From Daucus carota subsp. sativus (lineage: Eukaryota > Streptophyta > Magnoliopsida > Apiales > Apiaceae), in assembly GCF_001625215.2 (NCBI RefSeq), contig NC_030389.2:1090930-1154929 (forward strand): a stretch of 64,000 nt of DNA, read 5' to 3'. Within the stretch, counting starts at the first letter, position 1. Every line of letters starts with the position of its first letter. The notes under the pieces are model-generated. The model worked only from the letters and a program-made list of their open reading frames with translations. It was not told where the DNA came from and did not search any database. Position numbers and translations under genes: made by a program. Shown here piece after piece: positions 25,330-37,042 of this stretch.

Positions 25330-27630
25330 TATATTTTTTTTTTGTAAATAAACTGTCTGTGTAATTGATTTCGAAAGATCTTCTACATTTCATGCATGAT
25401 GAATGTCGTTTTGTTGTGTTTGGATGTTGAGTCGCACACAATATTGGATTCTCTTGAAGAAACACTTGTATTATTATCATTTAAATTTCATTATATACCA
25501 TAATGCCAAATTGCAAATGACCAATCAGTTATACTTATATATGAATGTCTAAAGAATCTAAAAAGCTTTTGTCCAGTTCTAGCATTGATAAATATGTATA
25601 TATACGTTAATATGAGTTTCTTCCCATGTGTCATGCGGATCTATAAGATATTATAATAAGTCAACATACGGATAATTTTTGAATTCTGAATGTTTAAAGC
25701 AGGATGGAAATGTTTTTAATTATAAAGAAAAAAAGAAGTTTTTTTCCCGCTAAATAAGAAAAAAAGAATAAAAAATGTTAAAGGATACGTGATTGTGCAG
25801 AAAGATAGTAGAAAAACAATGAGCCTCCTATACTTAATTGACAATACATGTGATGGTCCAGGGATTAAATTTTAATTTGCTCCTGGGCTCCAATAATTAA
25901 TAATAATAATTTGAGTAATTAATTGTGAGGGCTGTATCTTATGAGATTAAAGCATTGACTAATAACTTAAATGACTCATCTACCAATTCATTATCAAGCA
26001 GTCTATAAAGTTATCTTTGCAAGAATATTTAGATGGGACAGCAGCTGTGTGTCGGCAAGGTCCCTAATTTGTACTGTAATTATTTCTCTAATGTACCTGC
26101 ACATTTTTCGATTCTTCCCGTCGAACACAAAATTAGCCTATAAAAAATGAGTAAAGTCATATAAAAAATAAGTAAATTGGTGAAACTTATATTTATGTAA
26201 TACTGTAATATATTCGAGATAGTGAAGGAAAGTTGTGATTATAACAATATAGATCGCAGATAGTTTTGAGGTAGGATCATGTTATATAATGAAGAGTAAA
26301 ATAAGAGTATGCGGACAGGGCACATCAATTTAAATTTTTCGATTCATAAAGACCGAATTATTTTCTAAATAAATACAAGGCACATATATATCATATATTC
26401 GAATAGGCACATCATTTTAGACTCCTAACTTGGACACGACATTTATATACGTTGAACCTCATGTTAGACAAGTTCGTTTAATTCTGTATAGCATAATTAT
26501 GTCGACTGTCGACCTCATAAACATAATTAAGCAAAAGAAAAAAATTTAATTAGTACATTCAATGTACCATTACATATGTATCACTGTAATGTAATACTAG
26601 CACTGTTCTTTCAGCTAGCCGGCCAGTTGGATCCAAAGAAAAGAGAGCAAAGCCGAAATGATTACTACAACTACAAGATTAGAATTGATGCGATGTACTT
26701 TGTGGGGTGGTCCTTGAAAATTAACACAAAATTAACTTTGCTTTTCATAAAGATACTTGTATTGAGCTAGCTTAATAATGCAGGTGTTAAGCTATTAAGT
26801 TGGTAGCTCCTTTTCCTTGCAGTTTTTTACTACTGTTACTTCCTTGATTATAGCGTAATCTCCACAGTTCAATCTCCTGTATATTGTTTCAAAATATGGG
26901 TGGGATCAATTTTGGATTACATTTGAAAAAACTTTGAAGTGAATCGTGAGGGAAATTGATTATTCGGAGTTTTAGGTTTCTTTTATCCAAATAAATCATA
27001 AGAGTATACTGTAGCTAGCTGATCATTGACAAAAATTAGCTACGTTAATCCTCTCGAAATTTCATTTTTCATATTGAAGATTAGATCAGAGACACTGATA
27101 TTTGGGATAATTAATTCTTTCACGTCTGTATTATATTATGACAATATTCAGAATGATGGAGAATCGAACCGCCAAACCAGAGTTCTTATACTGTATTGAA
27201 AAAATTGGCCGCTTAAGATTTTTGATCTGTACTTGGATCCCGATGAAAGACATGGGTGATAGAAAATCGGTAGCTTTTGATTTATGATCTTTATTCAGAC
27301 TCAACGAAAAAAATCGAAATACTTATTATAGACTCTTGGAGACCGTCCATCTAAAATCTTAGAAATCATAAAATGACTATAATAATATTAAGCTACAAAT
27401 GAATAAGCTGTATTTTGACTGAATAAATCCCGGAGTGAGAAACAATCGACACACATAATTCATTCATACCAGCTTGTCAATTCATGTCAATTATGTTGAG
27501 GAAAAGTTAATTACATTTAGAAAAAGATCACGATATATATATTAACAAACATAATTGCACAACAAAATTCACATCAGAATTAAAGGAAAAAAGTACAAGA
27601 AACATAAGTAAATATGAACAATATTTAGTT
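25330..27630. other. Intergenic DNA without recognisable gene
   Basis: AT-rich sequence with no convincing coding region. A 64-codon frame at 26576-26770 lacks any motif. The last part lies 3' of the DUF1645 gene and probably includes its untranslated end near 27540-27633. Confidence 0.4.
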
Positions 27631-27633
27631 AAA

Positions 27634-28518
27634 CTATTCACGTCCCATTGCAGAAACAATCCCCCTGTTAGAAATCTCATGAACTCCAGAAACCCTAAAT
27701 CCCAGACACCCGAAAAACCCTTGCTTGTATGGCAAGTAAGTCTTCTTCCGCATCTCCTCCGCCACCGATCGGTTCACCGTGTAATGCCACTCATGCGCCG
27801 ACATCTTCCGACTCCCTACCGACCCACCACCGTCATTGTCCACCGATCGGAAACTCCAGTTCTTAGAATCTCTATTTTTCCCACTTTTTTTAAGCAATTC
27901 GTATTTTTCTTTGTGACCCTCGGAAGCACTTCGAAATAGTAACAAGTTTTTCAGCTTCCATTTCTTGTACCAATTCGCCGCGGGGACCTTCTCCGGCCGC
28001 CGCGTCTCCTCCATAGCCGCGGCGAACGGGTCAAAATCATCACTACTCTTCTTACGTGGGGAGAAAGATAGGGTTAGGGTTAGGGCTTCTTTGATTTTTG
28101 CCCTAGGCGATTTCGGCGACTCTAGGTTTATTAAATTCGTTTCGAGATTATTTAATCTCGGAGGAAGCTTGAGCTTCAGCGGCTTGATCTTCCCGCCGGA
28201 GAAGAGCTCGTCGGCGGGAAGGAGGGATGGTGGTTCCAAGTAGCCGCTGAAGTCGAAGGCGAAATCTTCATCGACATCGGTATCGTAATGCGAGCTTACG
28301 GACTTGGGAGTTCCGGGTTTTTCTTCCCAGTTGAAAGGGATAGTTGAAGGAGTTGTGCCATGAGGGGCGGCGCGTGAAGGGGTTGTGGGGGCGGTGGTGA
28401 AGATGTAGGTGCCGAAGCGTTGCGGGCTCGACGGGGCGGTTACGTAGGGGGAGGTCGAGGTGCTGGTGAAGTTGAATTCTTGATCGGTTCTTGGTGATGA
28501 AGGTTGTGTTACTTGCAT
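27634..28518 (-). CDS. DUF1645 family protein, paralogue 1
   Basis: Single exon, 294 residues from the ATG at 28518. The frame stays open 20 codons further upstream, but only to a GTG, so the ATG beginning MQVTQPSSPRT is the likely start. Family signatures are the N-terminal TAPSSPQRFG, the FNWEEKPGTP motif, LLLFRSASEG near residue 213 and the C-terminal MRKKTYLPYKQGFFGCLGF. DUF1645 proteins are plant-specific, of unknown biochemical function and largely disordered; a rice member has been linked to drought tolerance and grain size. Ser/Pro- and basic-rich composition fits a regulatory protein. The paralogue at 33.0-34.1 kb is on the same strand. Alternative open frames on the plus strand are shadows. 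Confidence 0.9.
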   Translation of the reverse strand: MQVTQPSSPRTDQEFNFTSTSTSPYVTAPSSPQRFGTYIFTTAPTTPSRAAPHGTTPSTIPFNWEEKPGTPKSVSSHYDTDVDEDFAFDFSGYLEPPSLLPADELFSGGKIKPLKLKLPPRLNNLETNLINLESPKSPRAKIKEALTLTLSFSPRKKSSDDFDPFAAAMEETRRPEKVPAANWYKKWKLKNLLLFRSASEGHKEKYELLKKSGKNRDSKNWSFRSVDNDGGGSVGSRKMSAHEWHYTVNRSVAEEMRKKTYLPYKQGFFGCLGFRVSGVHEISNRGIVSAMGRE

Positions 28519-28580
28519 GGTTGTTTGAGAGAGAGAGAGAGTGAGGTGGGTGGAGGAACGCAGTGTGGTTATATACACAC
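28519..28580 (-). promoter_or_regulatory. TATA box and CT-rich leader of DUF1645 paralogue 1
   Basis: On the minus strand, GTGTATATAACC lies at about 28568-28578, some 50 bp before the ATG, followed by a CT-repeat (GA on the plus strand, 28529-28544) leader. The spacing implies a very short 5' untranslated region of about 25-30 bases. Confidence 0.5.
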
Positions 28581-28983
28581 TGTTTGTACGGTTTAGTTTG
28601 GTGATAAATCAAGTAGAACGAAACACTCCGCGGCTGAGGTTTATTTTAGAAAATCACTCATAACCTTTTCGCTTTTTAGTTAGATGCATTTCCTTTCCCG
28701 ACTTACTATCAAAAGCGTAAATTACACTTAATCAATAAAGTTACGGAGTAAAAATTAATTAAAAATTAGAGTTATGAAATCAAAATTAATCAAAAATTAA
28801 TTACATTTATCAAAAATTAATTGAATAATTAAGAATCAAATCAGTTCGACGAGTTACGAAATATAAGTAATTAGTAATTAATCATGATTAATCACCGATT
28901 TTTAGAACAAATCTTTCTCAGATTGAAGTTTCAAATTTTGTCTAATAAAAAGTATGACCGATTATTAATCAAATAATTTAATA

Positions 28984-29430
28984 CTCCTTTCATTTTAAAA
29001 TAATAATTGTTTTGATTTTTTACATGTATTTTGAAATATTAAAAAACGTACCTTCGTATATTACTCCATCCATCCCAAATTAGATGAGCTTGTTGACTTT
29101 ACGCACACAATTTAAGGTGCATTGACCGCATACCTACCCATTTTTAAAATTTTATATTTACAAATAAAAATTAAAATATGAAATTTTTGTTTACAAAAGA
29201 AAAAATAAAAAAATAAATTTAGGAGCTAGACAGTCAATGCACCTTAAGTTACGTGCCCAAAGTCAACGGGCTCAACTAATTTGGTATGTAGGTAGTATTT
29301 TCCAAATATTTCTTTTCAAAATAAAAATATAAATCTTAAATTTATTGAAAATTAAAATATAAAACTTTGTTTCTTTTACATCTCAAAATACGTGCCACAA
29401 ATCAAAATGGCTATCATTTTACGATGGAAA
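28984..29430. mobile_element. Stowaway-like MITE interrupted by a second MITE
   Basis: The outer left end CTCCTTTCATTTTAAAATAA (preceded by TA) is mirrored by ...GATAGCC/ATTTTACGATGG near 29427, with matching inner phrases (GTTTTGAT...GTATTTTGAAAT against ATCTCAAAATACGTGCC). The second element (29064-29295) sits inside it. Confidence 0.6.
29064..29295. mobile_element. Stowaway MITE (Tc1/mariner type)
   Basis: A 232-bp element starting CTCCATCCATCCCAAATTAG and ending with its imperfect complement CTAATTTGGTATGTAGGTAG. It is flanked by TA on both sides (29062-29063 and 29296-29297), the target duplication of Stowaway elements. Inner matches continue (GTTGACTTT..., AGTCAACGGG). Non-coding. Confidence 0.8.
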
Positions 29431-29472
29431 GCTTTCCGTGCTCTCTTTATTGGAAACTTATTAAAATTTCTA

Positions 29473-29729
29473 CTCTCTCCGTCTCATTTTAGTTGTCACA
29501 TTTTTATTTTTTATAGGTCAAATTGACTAATTTTTGACTAAAGATTATACATCACTCTTTCATTATTTTAGAAAACTGAAAATTACATTTTAAAGTAGAT
29601 TAAAAGTTATTTCTAATAACATTTTTCTTTTATTTTATTGATTGATAAAATAATAATAAATTTTCATCAAAGTTTGGTCAATTTGACCGGAACAAAATCT
29701 AATGTGACAACTCAATGGGACGGAGGGAG
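29473..29729. mobile_element. Second Stowaway-like MITE
   Basis: The left end CTCTCTCCGTCTCATTTTAG (preceded by TA) is mirrored by TGTGACAACTCAATGGGACG followed by GAGGGAG near 29729. The ends have the CTCCCTCCGTCCC form common in Stowaway elements. The TA on the right is not conserved. Confidence 0.7.
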
Positions 29730-30375
29730 CCGCATGTAAAAATGTAATTAATAGTAATAATAATATTATAAAGACTTAAATTACCGATGAGAAGTGAGAA
29801 TGAGATCGAATGTTTGATATAGGATAAAATAACATTTCGAATTGTCAGTAGCTGAGGATAATGGCTAATGGCGAAAGGTGACAGTATTTACGCGTTCAAT
29901 ATTTGTTAAAAAGAAAACTTCTAAATGTTCATATTTTCGGAACTGAAACAGAATCCACCTGAGAGTTAATACAAACTCAAAACATCGATCTAATTCTTCG
30001 AGTTACATGTTTAATTACATGCATCAGTGGCAATATTAATTGGTGAACATGTGTCTAATTAGTTTCAAACTTTGTTAGATCAATTCTTAAGTTAATACTG
30101 ATTAGCATTCGTACTTAAGAACTTGCAACTTAGAAAATTGATATAATTCAACACGAGGGATTTATTTAATAGGGACTTTGACCTAAATATAATTATTAGA
30201 TTCTTCGAGTATTTTTTAAAATTTTTTTTAGTAATAACGTGGACACATCCAACTAACTTGTAAATTAAATTATTTGACACTCTACTTAATACCAAAAATA
30301 TATATTAAAAGATTCAGAGATAGGTCGTTAGACCATGCATGATGCACCGGCCAAAGTAAAAATGGCTTCTGTGCA

Positions 30376-30968
30376 GTGTTGTAAAAAGCGGGAATCGGAC
30401 TTAGTCGGTGAGGGCACCGTCCAGCGATTAATCGGATAATCGGAGATTAATCGGAGTGATTAATCGGATCATTAATCGTAATCAATTTAATATTATTTTT
30501 AAATTATATATATATATATTTATAAAATTATATATAGTATAAATTTATAATCATATAAAATCAAAAGAGTAATGATTTTTTATAACCCAAAACATGCCTT
30601 TATATACATATACAAGCCTAGTCATCTCATATATTTGATTCAATCTGCTAAGAAATATATATTGCAAATTTAAGTAATTAGAGTTTGGAAGTTAATATTA
30701 AAAGAGTGAAACGTAATAAAAACAAATTTAAAATTTATGTGTTTTGTCTTTCTGTGCCTTTTATTTTATTTAAAATTAAATTTAAAATTTTAAAAAAATT
30801 TCATTTTTTTTAAATTTTTTTAAATTCACCGATTTTTGACCGATTTTTTCCGATTAATCCCGACTTTTGACCGATTAATCCCGATTTTCAGAAAAAACGA
30901 TTTTTTCACCGATTAACGCTTAATCGAGACGGTGGCCGACCGAACAGCGATTAATCGACGATTAATTG
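30376..30968. repeat. TTAATCGG-rich dispersed repeat
   Basis: It begins GTGTTGTAAAAAGCGGGAAT and has many GATTAATCGG phrases on the left and CCGATTAATCCCGA phrases on the right, separated by about 330 bp of AT-rich DNA. A degraded copy with the same left end lies at about 192-295. The ends are not simple inverted repeats, so the class is undetermined. Confidence 0.5.
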
Positions 30969-31107
30969 GGCTTATTAAATGAACTAACATTGGGCTTAGA
31001 TAGATTGTTCGCTGGGCTTATTATTGTTCATAAGTAACATAGGCCATCCAAAACAGTTGTATGTAGCAAATTTGGAACTCTATGAGGGTCAGGTAATCAT
31101 TTTAGTA

Positions 31108-31327
31108 GACGAGATTTTTCAGATGTCCCTTGGTACAGATTCGGGATACCTGGCTGTTAGAACTTGTCTGCTTAAAAGTTATACGATGTCAAGTACAATT
31201 CCAAGATCATTGACAAGATTTTTTAGATGTTGATCGGGTAATTGGTACAGATTCGGGATACCTACGTATTAGAACTTGTCTGCTTGAAAGTTATACGATG
31301 TCAAGGACAATTTTATGATCATTTATG
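31108..31327. repeat. Tandem duplication, about 104-115 bp x 2
   Basis: The phrases TTGGTACAGATTCGGGATAC and TTAGAACTTGTCTGCTT recur in the two halves (31108-31211 and 31212-31327) with few differences. A 69-codon open frame spans the first half but has no family features. Confidence 0.7.
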
Positions 31328-31753
31328 AGACCCGGAAGGCCGGAACAAGTCTAAGAAGATCCTAAATAATATAAACTAAAATTTAAGAAATTTATATAAT
31401 GACTATTCCAATAATAACTTGGTGTACCTAAAAATACTATCATTTTTAAGACATTTTTAGACATGTCCTATTTCAATTCTATCAATAAAAATTTTCTTTC
31501 TCTCTCTTTTGCAAATTTTTTCTCTTTTTTTTTCCTTCCCTCAAACCATAATTCAAATATAATATAAAAAAGTAAATTACAAATCAGCAAGTTGAATTTA
31601 ATTTTATCAAGTTGTACTTCTCCTCAAATTTAATATAATGTATAAAGTCGAATCTTCTTCGAGGAATCAAACAAACAACTAATGTCCAGCAAGTACACGT
31701 ACACCATCTGAATAATTTTCTCTCGTCCCATGTCGTTCTTATCATTCAATTAC

Positions 31754-32190
31754 GTGTCCCTTTGTCCTTGTGTCAAATACTTCTATAATTTTACATGTCA
31801 ACACATATAATTTTTAAGATTAGAATTTTGATCACAGAAACAAAAAATTAGTTTCATATAAATTAGAAATTCCTAAGTAAATTTAACACATATCAAAATT
31901 ATATGTGGAAAAAAATGGAAGGAATAACATATAATATCTCTTAATCCACTAATTACGACAAATCTGCCTATTCCGATTATTCACGTGAGTTTAACAGTGA
32001 AAAATATATGTGTTATTTTTACTAATTTTTCCTCAGTTTTATAATGCCCCATGGCCCCGTTAGCTTTTGCCATCAGTGCACCTCCTATCCAATAATGTAG
32101 CAAAGACGACGAAAAATAAAAAACCCAATTATACTTTCATCTATCTGGAAATTCGCATGTCGCTATTCGGACTCGATTCCAATAAGTCAT
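31754..32190. repeat. Dispersed direct duplication, copy 1 (partner at 38.06 kb)
   Basis: This block and 38061-38515 share order and sequence: GTGTCCCTTTGTCCTT at the start, ATCTCTTAATCCACTAATT in the middle and a GTGCACCT...TATCC..ATAATGT phrase near the end. Both are in the same orientation and lie on either side of DUF1645 paralogue 2. A 63-codon frame at 32067 has no motif. Confidence 0.7.
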
Positions 32191-33000
32191 CTGCGATATC
32201 TGATTTATCAGATCTCATGAAAAACGAGAGCTTGAAAAACAGTACTCGACGTTCTTAAATAAAATGTTATGTAATATATTGAACTAATATATCAAATATT
32301 ATTATAATAATATAAGTATCTGATTTTTAATCGATTAGTTCCTCCCATTAATTTCTCTTAATAGTCTCCGACCATCCAAGTAACTCCTAATCAACGTCTA
32401 TCTATTAGTCGCGATTTTTAATTTTTATAACCATGTTTAATTATTCGTGAATAATAGATGCATATAATAGGTAACATGAAAGGATCGAAAACATGCATGC
32501 TTTTTTTGACTCGTTTATGTAAATAAGTAGAAGTACTTGTAAAAAGCTGAGAATGCTAGTTTTTCTCTCAGGACTCTTGGCTTTTTTTTCTACTTTTTTT
32601 TTCTAAACACTTTATTAACTTCTCACTCCTAATCTAATTTTTTAAACGAGCCCTCCATCCTACACACGAAACAGAACGAAACCTAACCTATAAAATTCAT
32701 TGGGTGTCACTCCTACCGGCCACCATAACAACAACTCCACTACTTTACTTACATCAGTCCCGAGATTTGATATTTCATTGCAAGAAACTGGCATATTTGA
32801 TATCACGCACATTTCTAAGTCTGATCGAATCGTGTAATTAAGATTATTGTTGCTAAACTTTTTGACATAACTCATTATATACGAACTCGACAAATAAATT
32901 CCGTAGATTGTAAATGTTTCGAATTAAACTAGCAAACCGAATCTAAATCAAATTTAGAGCTCACTTACAAATTTTCCATAAAAATTGAAAACGCATTTCA

Positions 33001-34086
33001 TTAACGTCTCACTTGCGAGCTATTGATTCCTCTAACTGATGGCTCAAGTATCATAGAATTATCCATGCAACCCATGAGGTTTTGCTTGTACGGCAAGAAA
33101 GTCTTCCTCCTCATCTCCGCCGCCGCCGCACGGTTGACCTGATAAACCAACTCATGCCCCGAAACCTTCTCCTTCTTTTTCCGACTCCCTCCGCCTCCAC
33201 CGCTGCCGCCTCTCGACATTTTCGCGTTCTCGTTCACGTTTTTTCCCTCGGCCTCGTATTTCTTTTTCGTGACATCCCCTTCCGAGGCACTACGGAACAA
33301 CAAATCAGGCAGCTTCCATCTTACTAACCAGCTCGCGCTTGAACTCGAATTCCTTTCCATACTGATGACCTGTTGCGAGGCCTCGGATCTCGGAGTCGAG
33401 GACGAGGCCTTGCAGCTTTTTTTGGTACTGACCCGCTCTGATACCATTTTAAGTGTCTTGGGCGACTTTTTTAAATTCCTTCCGTTCACATAGTTAGGTG
33501 AGTTATGAATTACTCTCTCTGTTGATTTTGTACTAGAATCCGAATAATATTTCTTCCTCTGACGAAACGAAACCGCATTTTGAAGGGTTTTCTTGGGCAC
33601 CGGCTCCAAAAACTTGATCGCGCCGCCCTTAGAGAGCTGATTAATTGTCGGAGAAAACGTGAAATCTTCTCTAGTACTCCCATCATCACCACCATCTTGA
33701 GTAGCCGCAACGAAATCAAACTCGAACTCTTCCTCTTTAGTCCTTGCAGTATCATCACCATCCTCGTCACCGTCATCATCACCGTCATTGTCATTAACAT
33801 AAAAATTAAACGAGAAATATTTCTTCGCAATACTATGGTCAAGATTCGCGCTATCAACCGGCGCATCTTCATCAACCTCATCAGAGTGCTCATGGTTATG
33901 CATCTCATGATCAGATTCTTGGCTTTTGGCGATCGCGTCGAAGGCGAAAGAGACTTGACGATTAATGAACGGAGAAGAGTTAGTAGGGCTTGAAGGGGCG
34001 CTAAAGAAGTAGTTCCCGGCCTTTTGTGGGCTCTGAGGAGTACAAGGAGAAGTGCATGTGCTCCTAGACATGATCATCACTTCCAT
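33001..34086 (-). CDS. DUF1645 family protein, paralogue 2
   Basis: Single exon, 361 residues. The N-terminus has the family motif CTPQSPQKAGNYFFSAPSSP. An acidic Asp-rich run lies at about 97-113 and the central part is Ser/Lys-rich. LLFRSASEGD at about 265 and the C-terminal SGHELVYQVNRAAAAEMRRK followed by TFLPYKQNLMGC align with the same parts of the paralogue at 27.6-28.5 kb. ATG codons at residues 1, 4 and 6 are all possible starts; the first is used here. A TATA-like TATAAATA on the minus strand at about 34165-34175 fits a leader of 50-60 bases. Function is unknown beyond membership of a plant-specific, probably disordered stress-related family. Long antisense frames (33510-33993) are shadows of its skewed codon composition. 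Confidence 0.9.
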   Translation of the reverse strand: MEVMIMSRSTCTSPCTPQSPQKAGNYFFSAPSSPTNSSPFINRQVSFAFDAIAKSQESDHEMHNHEHSDEVDEDAPVDSANLDHSIAKKYFSFNFYVNDNDGDDDGDEDGDDTARTKEEEFEFDFVAATQDGGDDGSTREDFTFSPTINQLSKGGAIKFLEPVPKKTLQNAVSFRQRKKYYSDSSTKSTERVIHNSPNYVNGRNLKKSPKTLKMVSERVSTKKSCKASSSTPRSEASQQVISMERNSSSSASWLVRWKLPDLLFRSASEGDVTKKKYEAEGKNVNENAKMSRGGSGGGGGSRKKKEKVSGHELVYQVNRAAAAEMRRKTFLPYKQNLMGCMDNSMILEPSVRGINSSQVRR

Positions 34087-34271
34087 ATATATTTAAGCAA
34101 ATTTTGTGATGAAGAGATGAGATTTTAGGGTTTGTTGCAGTAATTTAACATGCATTTGTAGGTTATATTTATACTACATAGGAGGAAGAGGAGAAAGAAT
34201 GGAAGATGAAAGGAATAAGAGGGTGATAGTGAGTAAAAAAGTCAATATAAGTGTGCATATATCTGAAAAAC

Positions 34272-35599
34272 CACTACAACAAAAACGGGTAAATTTGACC
34301 GCCGATTTCCGGTCATATATAACTAAATTTGACTGCCCGCTGTCAAATTTAGCTAAATTTGACCGGAATTTGTTGGTCTCAAATAGCTTAGTGGAATTTA
34401 ACATTTTCGGTCAAATTTAATTAAATGTGACTGCTTAAATATGACCGGTTAAATATGACTTCTTAAATTTGACCGCCTAATTTGACTTCAATCGGTCATT
34501 TTTAGCTCTGATTTTTCGTCTTCAGTTTTTTCGTCAAATTCAAATTTCCCGCTACATTTTCAATAAAATTCAAATTTCCCACTTTTTGTACTTAAATTTG
34601 ACTAGTTGATCAGTCATATTTATAAACTTCTAACAAATTAGGATCATGAGATTGTCGAGGTGCCTCATTTCGCCGAAGTGTAGTATGCACAGTTGTCATA
34701 TTGGATTCAAAATATAGTGAACAAAAATGTACACACTCCTCTCCTCAATATATCTTTCTGCTATTGAACCCTCTACTCGAGCTTTGCTTTTGACTTTTAA
34801 CATCAAATTATACAAATAACTTTCAACAAAATACATCCATCTCCCATTACATGGCCCACCCAACTTTGCCTCAGTAGCCAAATGTAGTGGCAAATGCTCC
34901 ATAGAATCAAAAAAGCTTGGAGTATAGTGACTTCAAGCTTGGACATTATTTTCATTATATCCTTTTCCATTTTCTCTAAATCAGTGTATTTCAAATTTGA
35001 TGAGTATAAATCTTGAAAGAAGTTTGACAACCCAATAAGCACGTCACATTTATAAATTATGACCGCGGGCAGTCACATTTATAAATATGACCGCAGGCGG
35101 TCACTTCCTAAATATGTCCGAGGCTAGTCGTATGAGTACTTATGATCACGGTTGGTCGAACATAACATATGACCGTGTTCTGTCAAATTTATTAATATGA
35201 CCATTTTCGGTCATATTAATAAATCCGACCGCACGCGGTCAAATCCCGTTTACGAAAATTCTAAAAAAATTTGCGGGAAGTTTCCCGCTTAAAAAAATAA
35301 ATTTGACCGACTTTATTATTGACCGAGTCTAGTCAAAATTAGTGACGTCATCAAAAAAATTTTGGAGGGAAGTTTGCCTCCTAAATTTTGTGGGGCCCTC
35401 GTTATAAATATGACGGGATAAATATGACCGTCATTAATCATGACTGCGTTTGGTCATATTTAACGGCGGTCAAATTTATACGGTCATATTTAGCTTTGAC
35501 TTGTCTCCTTTGGGATTTGACCTTAAATATGACTGTATGCGGTCATATTTAAGGTCGGTCATATTTAACCGGTCATTTTTACCCTTTTTTCTTGTAGTG
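34272..35599. mobile_element. Complete non-autonomous CACTA (En/Spm) element
   Basis: A 1,328-bp element. The left end is CACTACAACAAAAACGGGTA; the right end, read on the minus strand, is CACTACAAGAAAAAAGGGTA. The 3-bp sequence AAC flanks both sides (34269-34271 and 35600-35602), the expected CACTA target duplication. Subterminal regions are packed with AAATTTGACCG and AAATATGACCG motifs in both orientations, the likely transposase-binding repeats. The interior keeps only a damaged DUF4218 fragment, so the element is an internal-deletion derivative. Confidence 0.93.
34700..35042 (-). pseudogene. Transposon-derived DUF4218 fragment
   Basis: On the minus strand one frame reads LIGLSNFFQDLYSSNLKYTD then LEKMEKDIMKIMSKLE. 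A second, overlapping frame continues with HLPLHLATEAKLGG, GRWMYFVESYL and KARVEGSIAERYIEE. Together these match the order of motifs in the DUF4218 domain that accompanies TNP2 transposases of plant CACTA elements. The shift between frames at about 34910-34930 shows a frameshift, so it cannot make the domain. It lies inside the CACTA element, as expected. Confidence 0.85.
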
Positions 35600-35602
35600 A
35601 AC

Positions 35603-36813
35603 CTGCCCATGACTAGAATATATATATATTGTATTCATATTTGGAGAATATGGTATCTCTCACTAAATTATTTGACTTAGTGACATGACTTTTTATTTTT
35701 CTTATAAAATGGGCGTTAGGTCGTGGGAATATATTTTAATCAGTAGTATTTGATATTTTTTTGTGTCCATATCTTTCAATTGTTGATATCTTGGGTATTA
35801 TTGAAATCATTAAAAAAAATCTACATAATTTACTGACACTATCCATCATTCAACCTTATAAACTTCACAAATAAATTTTAATTTGTTATATTTCTTATGT
35901 CCCTCTCATATTTTTAATTTGATCTATTATTTGACATATAATATATATACACATAAAATATAATTCATGAAATTATATTTTATAAAAATTTTAAAACATG
36001 TTTTAAGTCTCCACTTTCAAGTAAACTACTCGTGGGGACAAAGAAAGTAGAATTTCAGTCATTATTTTGAATCATATTGATTATTTATACTTTTTTTTAT
36101 ATCTTTATCCGACGCTCGGATATAGAAGATGGGTGAGATTACCTATTTTTTTATACTTACTTTTCATATCGTATTCAATTTAAATACTTGTTCCGTTCAA
36201 TTTATTAGTCTTTTTAGTTTTAAGAAAATATATAGTTATCTTATCACGCTTGGTGTTATATATGTTATTATTATTCAATCTTTTTTATGTGAATAGAAAG
36301 TATAGTTCAAGATATTAACTTATTAAATATTTAAAAATATCAAAAAAAAATATTTAAAAATGATAATTGTGGCTTTGTATAAAGTACCTAAACATAAACA
36401 TATCACGGATGGGTTAGAGTACTGGAGTAGTCTGGAGCAGGATAGAATGAATGACAAAAGCAAAAGTTGCAACAACTTTATTAAAATATTGATTTAATTA
36501 GCCTATCTAATCCACTATTAAGAACATATCAATATTATATTGAGAAGAAGTACATATCTACAGCTTCAATACAAAGGTAAAGCCACAACTTTTTCTTTTG
36601 AGCCCTTGTAATGTCATACTTTATTTTGTTAATTAATTGGGAAGATAACTTTCTAAGTAGTGGTTAGCGTTTTAAACATTATCGTATCTCTTCTTGATTC
36701 TCGAATACTTATTTTACAATATTTAATCGTCATTTCTAGAATAAGGCAACAAAAAACATGCGCTCGTACGTGGTTTATTGATATATGGGTTCATGATGGA
36801 AGTGGTTAATATT
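35603..36813. other. Intergenic DNA without recognisable gene
   Basis: AT-rich sequence with no convincing open frame or defined transposon ends. Confidence 0.4.
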
Positions 36814-37042
36814 GGGGCCGTTTGGGTGAACTTAAAATAAATGTTTATTGCTTAAAGTAAAAAATGAAGTAGAAGTTAGAAGCAAGTTAAGAAGTGTTTG
36901 GGAAATAAGTAGAAGCCGTGAGACAAAAGATAGCAATCGTAGCCTTTTTTAAGTACTTCTTGACTTCTTACACAAACGGTACAAATAAGTGCTTCTAACT
37001 TATAATTCAGAAGCCGGGCTTATAAACCCGTGCCAAACACCC
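36814..37042. mobile_element. hAT-like MITE copy
   Basis: The left end GGGGCCGTTTGGGTGAACTT and right end GTGCCAAACACCC form an imperfect inverted repeat. Inner AAGTAGAAG..., AGTGTTTGGGAAATAAGTAG and ACACAAACGG phrases match the copies at 5.98 and 53.7 kb. No clear target duplication. Confidence 0.6.

Noticed and set aside
28519..28578. Upstream extension of DUF1645 paralogue 1 by 20 codons
   Set aside because: It would need a GTG start and would place the start inside the probable TATA box.
27679..28612. Additional frames over DUF1645 paralogue 1
   Set aside because: No motifs, and they overlap the clear minus-strand gene in other frames.
33510..33993. Long open frames on both strands across the DUF1645 paralogue 2 gene
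   Set aside because: They are shadows produced by its Asp/Ser-rich codon pattern; only the 361-codon minus frame has family motifs.
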